From: Rhodeus uyekii
Taxonomy: Eukaryota > Chordata > Actinopteri > Cypriniformes > Acheilognathidae
Direction: 5' to 3'
Length of the DNA: 64,000 nt
Assembly: GCA_037043235.1 (NCBI GenBank)
Contig: JAWRVZ010000004.1
Coordinates: 1,392,001 to 1,456,000 of the forward strand
This document shows positions 54,884 through 63,651 of the stretch, in pieces. The notes under the pieces were generated by a model, which saw only the letters and a program-made list of their open reading frames with translations, did no database searches and was not told the origin of the DNA. Position 1 is the stretch's first letter; every line of letters starts with the position of its first letter. A program made the translations under genes and the position numbers.

Positions 54884-55643
54884 CAGTATTATGAAGGAAG
54901 GTAACCTCCATCCTGATTTCTTATTTTTGTGCATGTTTGTCAAACATAAATGTTTCAGATCATAAAACAAATTTGAATGTTAGTCAAAGATAACACAAGA
55001 TACAGTTTTTGTCAAAAAACACTCAGTTCTGGTTTTTGTCTTGGAACTCTGCGATGCAGGACATTTTTTTCCCAATCTCTTTCTTATGATGGAGTCATGA
55101 ACACTGACCATAACTGAGGTAAGCGAGGCCTACGGTTCTTTGGATGTTGTTGTGTGGTCTTTTGCGACCTCTTGGATGATTTGTTGCTGCGCTCTTGGAG
55201 TAATTTGTCATTTATGGATAATGGTTCTCACTGTGGTTTGTAATTGCTTCATAACCTTTTCCAGACTGATAAATGTGAAATATGTTCCTTCTCATTTGTT
55301 CCTTTGGATCTCGGCATGATGTCTAGCTTTTGAAGATCTTTTGGTCTACTTCACTTTGTCATGCAATTTATTTAATGAGAAAAGGTGTTGCATTAATCAG
55401 GCCTGGGTGTGGCTAGAGAACAGTTAAGATAAGACAGTTTTTCACACAGGGCTATGTAGGTTTGGATTTTGTTTTCCCTTAATAATTACAACCGTCAACC
55501 GTCACCAACTGTTTTTTGTGCTTACTTGAGTCACATTTGAGTAATATTTAAAAAAAAATTGATGATCTGAAACATTTAAGTGTGACAAACATAAAAACGA
55601 AAGAAATCAGGAAAGGGGCAGACACTTTTTTTACACTGCTGTA
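54884..55643. mobile_element. Internally deleted Tc1-like element
   Basis: The long inverted ends are about 75 bp. Left: cctgatttcttatttttgtg... then atgtttcagatcat. Right inverse: cctgatttctttcg... then atgtttcagatcatc. The interior (55080-55500) carries remnants of the family's internal sequence (ctttggatctcggcatgatg) but no transposase frame. It belongs to the same family as the remnant at 13026. Confidence 0.8.
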
Positions 55644-55973
55644 CAACGACTAATACCACATGTCACTAACGCTGCCTCAGATGTGTGCTTGTCAGAATGT
55701 GTAACTCCTGTTGTGGATGTTCTCTTCATGGTGCAACGCTATGAAACACAAAACCCAAACAATTCACAACATTTTGTTACAGTATCACCAGACCAAACCC
55801 CCAGTGAGAGAACCCGTGCTGCTGGTGCGCCCCCTCCAGGCAAAGAGACAGGAACCAGAAAGCCTGACCTCCTACGAAGAATAAGGCCTGCTACTTGACG
55901 AGGCGGAGGACAGAAGTGACCGGAGCCCAAATCACCCCAGAGAGACGACTCGCCTTGAGACGCAAGTAGTGGC
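55644..55973. other. Sequence between the Tc1 MITE and the chromovirus
   Basis: GC rises toward the chromovirus (gccccctccaggc, gagacgactcgcc). It ends in the GTGGC target site and should be continuous with 61059 before the insertion. It may be part of the second DIRS-like copy, but I cannot align it with the complete copy. Confidence 0.35.
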
Positions 55974-56371
55974 TGTCAGTCCAAAAGAAAGAGAGAGATT
56001 CAATTGCGAGTGAAGAGTTTATTACTCCAAAAAACACAGTGAACAAAATAAGGAAAAGTCTGTTGAACGGCTGGTCAGGATGGCGCAGGGACACAATGGG
56101 CAGAGGTGACGTGTGCTGCGTGGTGGAATAATCCCAGTGAAGGCACGGTGAATCCAGGAACGAGAACAGACGGGAACTTGGACATGAACACACAGGAACA
56201 ACGATCTGACAACACAAAGGTGGTTAGGAGTGGCTGAAATAGGCAGAGGTGATGAGTTGCAGGTGGAGATGATGAGGTAATGAGCAGATGATCAGTAACC
56301 ACGCCCCCCACATTCACCTCACACTCACACACATGCAGATAGAGGAGTCAATGAATCAGTGAACCGTGACA
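55974..56371 (-). repeat. 3' LTR of the chromovirus
   Basis: Same length and, by eye, the same sequence as the 5' LTR. The AATAAA at 56023-56018 (minus) would serve as the poly(A) signal. Confidence 0.95.
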
Positions 56372-56374
56372 GTA

Positions 56375-56387
56375 CCCCCCCCCCCCC
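56375..56387 (-). promoter_or_regulatory. Polypurine tract of the chromovirus
   Basis: A run of 13 G on the minus strand immediately after the pol stop codon and three bases before the 3' LTR. It should prime plus-strand synthesis. Confidence 0.8.
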
Positions 56388-59300
56388 TAGGAGCGCCTCT
56401 CGGCGCTTCCAGGAGAGCTTACCTGTTGATTGTAATCATCGATAAGGGAGTGATCCAGAATGTCTCTAGCAGGAACCCAACTTCTCTCCTCCGGACCGTA
56501 ACCCTCCCAGTCCACCAGGTATTGGAATCCGCGTCCCCTCCTTCTCGAATCCAGAATACGATTTACCGAATAGGTTGGTTCCCCATCTACGAGTCGCGGC
56601 GGTGGGGGAACCGGGGCGGGCGGGTTAATCGGTGAATAAACAACAGGTTTCACTTTGGATACATGGAATACGGAATGAATCCTCCTGTACGCAGGAGGCA
56701 GTTTGAGGCGGACTGCCACCGGACTAATGATCTTGGTGACAGGAAACGGGCCAATGAATTTGGGAGCAAGTTTGTTACAAACGGGGCGGAGAGGAATGTC
56801 CTTAGTAGAAAGCCACACTTTTTGACCCACGGCGTATACGGGAGGCTCCGACCGGTGGCGATCAGCCTGAGCCTTGGTGCGCTCTCCCACCTGCAGTAGA
56901 GTCTCGCGGGCTCTACTCCAGGTGTGATGACACCTCTGGATGAATGCGTGAGCGGAGGGGACCGCGACTTCGGATTCCAAACTTGGAAAAATAGGTGGCT
57001 GGTAACCTATGCTACACTCAAATGGCGAAAGGCCCGTGGATGACACTGGTAAGGAGTTATGAGCGTACTCAACCCAAGGGAGTTGCTGGCTCCAGGAAGA
57101 AGGATTCTGAGACACAATACATCGCAGACACCTCTCTAGATCTTGGTTGGCTCGTTCAGTTTGGCCGTTGCTTTGGGGATGGAAACCCGAAGACAGACTT
57201 ACACTCACACCCAGTAATCTACAAAACTCTCTCCAGAATTTGGAAATGAATTGGGGACCCCTGTCAGAGACCACGTCAATCGGGAGGCCATGTAAACGAA
57301 AGACGTGTTCGATGACAGCCACCGCTGTCTCCTTAGCTGATGGTAATTTGGGCAAGGGAATAAAATGTGCAGCCTTCGAGAACCGGTCCACTACGGTTAA
57401 AACAACCGTATTCCCCTGAGAGGGTGGGAGGGCGGTGATAAAATCTAGCGCAATATGGGACCAGGGTCTCGAAGGGACCGACAGCGGCTGGAGTAACCCA
57501 TCTGGGGAGCGATTGGAAGTCTTACCCTGGGCACAAACGGAACAAGCCAAAACGAAATCACGAATGTCATGAGCCATCTTAGGCCACCAGAATCGTTGTT
57601 TGACCAAAAAACTGGTGCGACTTATTCCTGGATGACATGCCATCTTGGAGCAATGACCCCACTGGATGACCTGGGACCTTACTTCCTCCGGCACAAATAA
57701 CCGATTCGGTGGGCCACCGGGCGGAGGCGTTACCCCTTCTAAGGCCGATTTGACCTTCGATTCGACCTCCCATATGAGCGTAGAGACAATGAGTTTCTCA
57801 GGAAAAATGCACTCGGGAGTAGACGAGCGATCGGAACGGTCAAAAATGCGCGATAAAGCATCGGGTTTGATGTTTTTGGAACCCGGTCGATACGAAAGAG
57901 AAAAATCAAAACGTCCGAAAGAAAGGGCCCACCGAGCCTGCCTGGAGTTAAGTCTTTTGGCGGTTCTGATGTATTCCAAATTCTTGTGGTCGGTCCAGAC
58001 TAAGAAAGGCACCCCCGAACCCTCTAACCAATGACGCCACTCTTCCAAGGCTAACTTGACTGCCAACAACTCTCTGTTATGTTCGGCTGGGGATAAGCGA
58101 TGGGACAAAAATGCGCAAGGGTGCATCTTGTCGTCTGAGGGTGAGCGCTGGGAGAGAACCGTACCTACCCCCACCTCTGATGCGTCGACCTCCACCACAA
58201 ACTGACGTGAAGGATCAGGGGCGATGAGGATGGGAGCTGAAACGAAGCGGCTCTTAAGTTTGGAAAATGCAGCTTCGGCTACATCGGACCACCTGAACGT
58301 AGTTCTGGGGGAGGTCAAGGCTGTCAGAGGAGCGGCTAGTTGGCTGAAGTTGCGGACAAAGCGTCGGTAGAAATTCGCGAACCCCAGAAACCTCTGCAGG
58401 GCCTTGCGGGAATCTGGGGTTGGCCAATCCACCACAGCCTTAATCTTGTCGGGATCCATGCGCACACCCTCCGACGAGATGATGTAACCTAGGAAAGGAA
58501 CAGACTGTGCTTGAAAAACGCATTTCTCCGCCTTGACGAAAAGCCCATTCTGTAACAACGGTCGGAGCACTCGCCTGATGTGCTGAACATATTCCTGGAG
58601 AGACGAAGAAAAAATCAGTATGTCATCCAGGTAGACATAAATAAACTGATCTACCATGTCTCTCAGCACGTCGTTGACCAGTGCTTGGAAGACAGCAGGG
58701 GAATTGGATAGTCCGAACGGCATAACCATATATTCAAAATGACCCCTGGGGGTATTAAATGCAGTCTTCCATTCATCCCCCTCTCTTATGCGAACCAAAT
58801 GATATGCATTACGCAAATCCAATTTTGTGAAGATGGATGCTCCCTGCAACCTCTCGAATGCTGAAGACATCAGCGGCAAAGGATATGTATTCTTTACCGT
58901 GATGTTATTCAACCCTCGGTAATCAATACAAGGTCGCAGAGAACCGTCCTTCTTCCCCACAAAAAAGAATCCCGCCCCCGCTGGAGAAGAAGAGGGGCGG
59001 ATGAACCCGGTTGTTAAGGAATCAGAAATATATTTCTCCATGGCCTCCCTCTCAGGAGTGGAAAGTGAGTATAATTTGCCCTTAGGCGGAGACATACCTG
59101 GCAATATATCTATGGCACAGTCATAAGGACGATGAGGAGGTAGAGAAGCTGCCCGAGACTTACTGAACACCTCCTTCAGGTCCAGATACTCCGAGGGCAC
59201 GTTAGACAAATTCACCGGCTCCTCCTGCAACACAGAACTAGACACAGACGTACGTGCAGACACAAGACAAGAGGCGTGGCACTGTTTGCTCCAGTTCAAT

Positions 59301-59719
59301 ATGGTGTTGTGTCCCCAGTCCACCCTAGGGTTGTGCTTCATCAGCCAGGGGTGGCCGAGGACAATGGGGACCAGAGGAGAGTCCGTAATGAAAAAACTGA
59401 TGTTTTCGGAATGATTACCTGAAGTGATGAGGGTAACAGTGCTGGTCTTGTGGGAGATGTCAGGAAGGCTCTGGCCCCCAAGGGCGTTGATGGAGATGTG
59501 ACGTGTGAGTGGGGTGGTGGGAATCCGGAGGTGGTGAGCCAGTGTACTGTCCAAAAAATTGCCCTCAGCCCCAGAGTCCAACAAAGCCCGACACCGGTGA
59601 GATGAATCTGCCCATTGTAATCTAACCGGGAGGAGAGTCGAGGAGGAGGTCTTATCCAGGGAGATGGCGCCCGTCAGTAGCCCCCTTCTTACTGCCGGGC
59701 GCGGTCTTTTACCGGACAT
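56387..59719 (-). CDS. pol: Chromovirus Pol polyprotein (PR-RT-RNase H-IN-chromodomain)
   Basis: 1,110 residues from the first Met, uninterrupted. The protease has LLDSGAEGNF (active Asp about 48). In RT, KLDLRNAYH and YVYLDDILIF (YLDD at 363-366) give the metal-binding aspartates. RNase H starts near VEVDAS (512) and contains WTDHKNLEY. The integrase has an HHCC zinc region (H689, H696, C726, C729) and a DDE core: D759 in LDFI, D819 in SDRGPQF, E855 in NGQTERAN. The C-terminal chromodomain (about 1049-1098) reads SVNRILDSRRRGRGFQYLVD, then WEGYGPEERSWVPA. Chromodomains in such elements bias integration via histone marks. Pol is in the -1 frame relative to gag, so it is made by frameshifting or reinitiation. 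The upstream pol frame stays open for some distance, so the true N-terminus is uncertain. Confidence 0.97.
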   Translation of the reverse strand: MSGKRPRPAVRRGLLTGAISLDKTSSSTLLPVRLQWADSSHRCRALLDSGAEGNFLDSTLAHHLRIPTTPLTRHISINALGGQSLPDISHKTSTVTLITSGNHSENISFFITDSPLVPIVLGHPWLMKHNPRVDWGHNTILNWSKQCHASCLVSARTSVSSSVLQEEPVNLSNVPSEYLDLKEVFSKSRAASLPPHRPYDCAIDILPGMSPPKGKLYSLSTPEREAMEKYISDSLTTGFIRPSSSPAGAGFFFVGKKDGSLRPCIDYRGLNNITVKNTYPLPLMSSAFERLQGASIFTKLDLRNAYHLVRIREGDEWKTAFNTPRGHFEYMVMPFGLSNSPAVFQALVNDVLRDMVDQFIYVYLDDILIFSSSLQEYVQHIRRVLRPLLQNGLFVKAEKCVFQAQSVPFLGYIISSEGVRMDPDKIKAVVDWPTPDSRKALQRFLGFANFYRRFVRNFSQLAAPLTALTSPRTTFRWSDVAEAAFSKLKSRFVSAPILIAPDPSRQFVVEVDASEVGVGTVLSQRSPSDDKMHPCAFLSHRLSPAEHNRELLAVKLALEEWRHWLEGSGVPFLVWTDHKNLEYIRTAKRLNSRQARWALSFGRFDFSLSYRPGSKNIKPDALSRIFDRSDRSSTPECIFPEKLIVSTLIWEVESKVKSALEGVTPPPGGPPNRLFVPEEVRSQVIQWGHCSKMACHPGISRTSFLVKQRFWWPKMAHDIRDFVLACSVCAQGKTSNRSPDGLLQPLSVPSRPWSHIALDFITALPPSQGNTVVLTVVDRFSKAAHFIPLPKLPSAKETAVAVIEHVFRLHGLPIDVVSDRGPQFISKFWREFCRLLGVSVSLSSGFHPQSNGQTERANQDLERCLRCIVSQNPSSWSQQLPWVEYAHNSLPVSSTGLSPFECSIGYQPPIFPSLESEVAVPSAHAFIQRCHHTWSRARETLLQVGERTKAQADRHRSEPPVYAVGQKVWLSTKDIPLRPVCNKLAPKFIGPFPVTKIISPVAVRLKLPPAYRRIHSVFHVSKVKPVVYSPINPPAPVPPPPRLVDGEPTYSVNRILDSRRRGRGFQYLVDWEGYGPEERSWVPARDILDHSLIDDYNQQVSSPGSAERRS

Positions 59720-60639
59720 TGGTTCAGGAAGTGTCCTTCTCCCCCGCAGTATAGGCAGAGTCCCTGGGCCCTGCGGCGCTCTCTCTCCCCCCGGGAAAGC
59801 CGAGCTCGACCGACCTGCATGGGCTCGGGTTCGAAGAGTAGGCTGGCCGCGTCAGGGGTGTTGATGGGTAGATCCACTGGGGTCCCTGGACCTGTGTGTT
59901 GGATCTGTCGTTGCTTGACCTGCTCCAGACGGGCGTCCACCCTCAGGGCCAGCTCGATCAGACCATCCAGACTGGAGGGGAGGTCCAGGGCGTAAATCTC
60001 TCGCTGGACGCGGTCAGCCAGCCCATGCAGGAACCTGTCCCACTGCGCCTCCTCGTTCCATCTCGAGTCGGCCGCTAGGGTGCGAAATTCGATGGAATAA
60101 TCTGAAACAGATCGACTGCCTTGCTGGAGATCGGCGAGTTTTCGCGCCGCCTCGCGACCGACAGCCGATCGATCGAACACGCGTTTCATCTCCTCGGAGA
60201 AGGCTTGGAACGAGGAGCAGCATTGGTGTTGGTTCTCCCACACCGCCGTTCCCCATTGAGCCGCGCGCCCTGAGAGCAGTGTGATGACTAGCGCCACCTT
60301 AGATTGTTCCGTTGCATAAGTCTGTGGCTGCAGAGAGAAGAAGACGGAGCATTTTGTTAGAAATGCTCTGCAAAAATTGGGCTCACCTGCATACCGTTCA
60401 GGTGGTGGTAGATGCGGCTCGTTTTGACTGCTGGGGCGGCTGATGGTGGAGGGAACGGACGGTGGGTCTGGCGCAGTGAGAGCAGGAAGTTGTTGGATCT
60501 TGTTGGTGAGCTCGGACACCTGCGCCATTAATGCCTGTATGGCGCGCCCCGTATTCGCCATCTGTTCCTCCTGCCGATCGAGGCGCGCCACGTTGTTCTC
60601 CAGGAAATCCTGCCAGCCGCTCGCACTCGCTGAATCCAT
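59689..60639 (-). CDS. gag: Chromovirus Gag polyprotein
   Basis: 316 residues, starting at an ATG in strong context (ACCATGG) 17 bp from the 5' LTR. It forms the virus-like particle that packages element RNA. An N-terminal coiled-coil-like segment (about residues 15-55) is followed by a Pro-rich linker. Next comes a capsid-like core typical of the sushi/PEG10-like retrotransposon Gag (FCRAFLTKCSVFFSLQPQTY, LLSGRAAQWGTAVWE, DYSIEFRTLAADSRWNE). Near the C-terminus is one CCHC zinc knuckle, CLYCGGEGHFLNQC. No frame breaks are seen. The last 31 bases overlap the start of pol in the -1 frame. Confidence 0.95.
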   Translation of the reverse strand: MDSASASGWQDFLENNVARLDRQEEQMANTGRAIQALMAQVSELTNKIQQLPALTAPDPPSVPSTISRPSSQNEPHLPPPERYAGEPNFCRAFLTKCSVFFSLQPQTYATEQSKVALVITLLSGRAAQWGTAVWENQHQCCSSFQAFSEEMKRVFDRSAVGREAARKLADLQQGSRSVSDYSIEFRTLAADSRWNEEAQWDRFLHGLADRVQREIYALDLPSSLDGLIELALRVDARLEQVKQRQIQHTGPGTPVDLPINTPDAASLLFEPEPMQVGRARLSRGERERRRAQGLCLYCGGEGHFLNQCPVKDRARQ

Positions 60640-60643
60640 GGTG

Positions 60644-60654
60644 GTCAGATCGTT
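60644..60654 (-). promoter_or_regulatory. Self-priming site (PBS) of the chromovirus
   Basis: AACGATCTGAC on the minus strand lies one base inside the 5' LTR and is the perfect complement of GTCAGATCGTT at 60892-60882 in the LTR. The gag ATG follows five bases later, leaving no room for a normal 18-base tRNA primer site. Confidence 0.8.
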
Positions 60655-60655
60655 A

Positions 60656-61053
60656 TGTCAGTCCAAAAGAAAGAGAGAGATTCAATTGCGAGTGAAGAGT
60701 TTATTACTCCAAAAAACACAGTGAACAAAATAAGGAAAAGTCTGTTGAACGGCTGGTCAGGATGGCGCAGGGACACAATGGGCAGAGGTGACGTGTGCTG
60801 CGTGGTGGAATAATCCCAGTGAAGGCACGGTGAATCCAGGAACGAGAACAGACGGGAACTTGGACATGAACACACAGGAACAACGATCTGACAACACAAA
60901 GGTGGTTAGGAGTGGCTGAAATAGGCAGAGGTGATGAGTTGCAGGTGGAGATGATGAGGTAATGAGCAGATGATCAGTAACCACGCCCCCCACATTCACC
61001 TCACACTCACACACATGCAGATAGAGGAGTCAATGAATCAGTGAACCGTGACA
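60656..61053 (-). repeat. 5' LTR of the chromovirus
   Basis: It starts TGTCACGGTTC and ends GGACTGACA on the minus strand. The predicted transcript start is at 60892, where GTCAGATCGTT matches the primer site. This leaves a U3 of about 160 bp without an obvious TATA box. AATAAA lies at 60705-60700 (minus). Confidence 0.95.
60882..60892 (-). promoter_or_regulatory. Predicted transcript 5' end / self-primer of the chromovirus
   Basis: The 11-nt GTCAGATCGTT is complementary to the PBS. By analogy with Tf1 and sushi elements the RNA should start at or near this sequence. The start is inferred, not shown. Confidence 0.55.
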
Positions 61054-61129
61054 GTGGCCTCGTGAAGGCCCACCAAAACTTCAGCATGGAAGGCATCAGC
61101 CAAGAGCAGCCTTAATATCCTTAACAGAA

Positions 61130-62340
61130 GTACCTGGGCACACGAAGCCCGTAATAGCCCGGACAAGCCCAAAGAAGGACGCAGGGAGGTGTCCCCCCCC
61201 CCCAGGGGGGAACGAGAACACCCTAAACAGTGACCAGCTGTTTACTTGAAGTCCTTAGAAGGAGTAATAGGGCAGGCCCACTCAGAAATGGACACACATG
61301 AAACCAAGCCAGGCTGGCAAGGCTCCCCTTTTTAAATTTTATTTCTATTGTTTTTTTCCTCCGACGCTAGCGGGGGACTCTTTCCCAAATTAAGGGACGA
61401 GTTCATGGGTACAGAGAGACTGTGCTGCCAAGGAACCCGGATGACTCAGAGCGAACAGAGAGGTGGTCCTCCAACTACCAGTGATTGATAGCCAAGAACC
61501 GGAAGGTATCAAGGCGTAGATGAGATGAGGCCGATGACCACAATGGATAGCCCACCAGGGCTATGAGCCACGGCTGATGAACAGCTTTCTTAAGAAAGAA
61601 CAGTGTTGAGGTGCACTGAGCGATCCGTGCTAACCGACGAAACCATTAAATTCACTACGCTTAGGGCGGTGGCTCCCAAGGGAGACCAAGCGCACCCAAA
61701 TCTGCGCGTAGAGCCTATCGCCCAAGGACCTCCAGGGAAGAGGCCCTTCTAGGAGGGACCGAACGCACCCTGATAGAGTATCCGGCTGCTGCTGCCATGG
61801 AGCCTCTGGCTAAAAGCCACGGCTGATGAACAGCTTTTCAAGGAAGAGCGGTGTCGAGGCGCACGGAGCGATCCGTGCTAACCAACGAGACCAACAAACA
61901 CGCTACGCATAGGGAGGTGGCCCCCAGGGGAGACCGAACGCACCCCAATCTGAACGTAGAGCCTTCACAGAAAGGTATAACCAGCAACAGGGGAATATCA
62001 AAGCGCATGGGACCCCCCATGCCGACAGCGACACCAACAAGCCCTGGAGATGCTTGGGGGGGGGGGGACCCCCGGCAGGATCCAACGCACTCAAAAAAAT
62101 ATGCGTCGCAATATGCTGTCTGTTCTGAGAACCACTTTCAGGGAGGAGGCCCTCCTCGGACGGACCGAACCCAAACAAGAGCGTAGAATTGAAATTCCAA
62201 GCCACAAGTGATAAAGCACCAAAGCACATGTAATGATCCGTGCGGGCAATGATCCCAAATCTCTAAAGACGCCTAGGGAGGTGGCCCCCCAGCGGAGGGC
62301 CCCACACACCCTAATGTGTGCATCACAAAGACACTGTCTG
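61130..62340 (-). repeat. Degenerate repeated module in the second DIRS-like copy
   Basis: The block 'agggaggtggcccccaggg' + 'gagaccgaacgcaccc' or close variants occurs near 61165, 61648, 61910, 62050 and 62270. 'Gagcgatccgtgctaacc' precedes several of them (61619, 61867, 62228), and 'gaggcccttctaggagggacc' occurs at 61740 and again at 62147 in a variant form. On the minus strand it reads repeatedly as R(S)PLGATSL. Spacing is irregular (about 150-260 bp). The longest C run (61194-61206) lies in one module. Confidence 0.6.
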
Positions 62341-63043
62341 TTCCTCAGAACCGATAAAGCCCGATCCAGGGCCCCGCTTTCTCTTTCTGCAGGAAAAAAA
62401 CCTGGAGTAAAAGATCTACTTTTTCTTTGCTTTTTTTCAGCTAGGGGACCCCAAACTAGCTTTTCTTGCCATAGTTTGAACATTCACCCCAGGGCCCAGC
62501 AGGACATGCAGGGGCAGGGCAACTGCCCTAAAGCCTCCCAAAGGGACACCCAGTGCAGCCTGGTTCTCTCAGGATACCATGGGAGCATATGGGTTTATTT
62601 ATTTTCTCAGTCAAAACGAAAATACTAAATCCAGCACCTCAAAGATGGATCAAAGCTTATTTATTCTTTCGCGAAGTGGTAACGACGTCCAGCTCCTCGG
62701 AACTGGATCGTTGAAACTCGCATCATAATCCGAGTCAGCCTCCTTGAAGACTGACAGACAAAATAGGAGCGTAGCAGCCGCTCACAATACTTTTTTCCTA
62801 AGGAAAACCCGGTGCTGAGGAGGCAATCTGGACGGCAAAAACCGTTCATCCAGAATGCCTCTAGGATGTGGGTCTCTGCGCTCAGCCGGCCCCTGAAGAC
62901 CTAGTCTGGCAGCAGCACGGAACACCACTTCCTTCAACTCTCAAAAGGCTGGCAACGTAGAGAGAACCGAGTCGCCAGTCTCAACACTAACGACATCCAG
63001 CTCCTCAGAGCTGGAATGCCTCAGTGAAACGTCATCACCCGAG

Positions 63044-63392
63044 TCACGTGAGCCGACCCTCGGGCGAGCCGCCTTGCCTCGGAGGAGGGGGGGATATACC
63101 CGAGAGAGGCGGAGATGAGAGCGTGTTTGAATCCAACCCCTCTGCTAAGTCCATTAGCGATCCCCACGACAAGGATTGCCGCAGCGCCTCAGCGGCAGCA
63201 GGTCCAGAGCCGCAGGGAGCTTTCTGAAAAAACTGCCAGGCGGGAACGACGAGTTTGCGGCGGGAGCCGCTCACAGTCTACACAGGCAGCGCACTCGAGC
63301 GCTGCCCGTGCATGTTCCTCCCACAGACAAACTACACACAGAGAGTGAGTGAGGTGCACAAGGTTTAAACTCTGCCATGTATAACTTTCCAC
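63044..63392 (-). pseudogene. DIRS gag N-terminus with Cys/His cluster
   Basis: The minus frame 63392-63189 reads HSLCVVCLWEEHARAALECA then ACVDCERLPPQTRRSRLAVF, a CxxC...H...CxxC zinc-finger-like arrangement seen at the start of fish DIRS gag proteins. The adjoining frame 63274-63044 continues with AEALRQSLSWGSLMDLAEGL. The expected ATG (ATGGCAGAG, near 63380) is in another frame, so at least one frameshift is present. Confidence 0.6.
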
Positions 63393-63523
63393 TGTTCTTT
63401 TAAACTAGACTTTCCCTACTAGTTGACCAAACAGAGAGGCAAACACACGTTTCGCTCTAGTGCTTGTGAAGACACTAAAAGGTCCCGGTTCCGGGTTTGG
63501 CGTGCCTTTGTACACCTGGCTCA

Positions 63524-63531
63524 TGACGTCA
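63524..63531. promoter_or_regulatory. CRE-like palindrome TGACGTCA in DIRS 5' terminal repeat
   Basis: The exact octamer is conserved at the corresponding distance from the end in the other DIRS copy (45369-45376). A second tgacgtcg follows directly. Confidence 0.45.
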
Positions 63532-63651
63532 TGACGTCGAGATGTCATCACGTGCTTTCACACGGTTTTGTTCGATTGTGCTTCAGTGAACAATAAACAC
63601 TAGGTGTTCCCATAGCGCTTTGGACGCAGCTCTCGTTCCCTCTCAGGGAAC

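Larger units (their letters stand above)
55974..61053 (-). mobile_element. Full-length Ty3/Gypsy chromovirus, apparently intact
   Basis: 5,080 bp with two 398-bp LTRs that appear identical and a 5-bp target duplication GTGGC (55969-55973 and 61054-61058). Between them are gag and pol in two overlapping open frames, a 13-G polypurine tract next to the 3' LTR, and a self-priming-type primer site next to the 5' LTR. The domain order protease-RT-RNase H-integrase-chromodomain is that of chromoviruses. Identical LTRs indicate a very young insertion. All parts needed for autonomous movement are visible, so it is a candidate active element. Confidence 0.96.
61059..63651 (-). mobile_element. Second DIRS-like copy, 5' part, minus strand
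   Basis: The right end is GTTCCCT-GAG-AGGGAAC at 63651-63635 (minus), followed inward by a terminal repeat with CRE-like TGACGTCA (63524-63531) and 'gtgaagacactaaaagg'. The gag-like region 62640-63400 parallels 49150-50250 of the complete copy (ccagctcctcagagctgga, cctcagcggcagcaggtcc). The remainder (61059-62640) is a set of repeated modules. No recombinase or RNase H is seen, so the 3' part is missing or lies outside recognisable similarity. The chromovirus is inserted at its left. Confidence 0.6.

Noticed and set aside
57666..58034. Plus-strand frames antisense to chromovirus pol
   Set aside because: Short, no motifs, and fully covered by the 1,110-codon pol frame.
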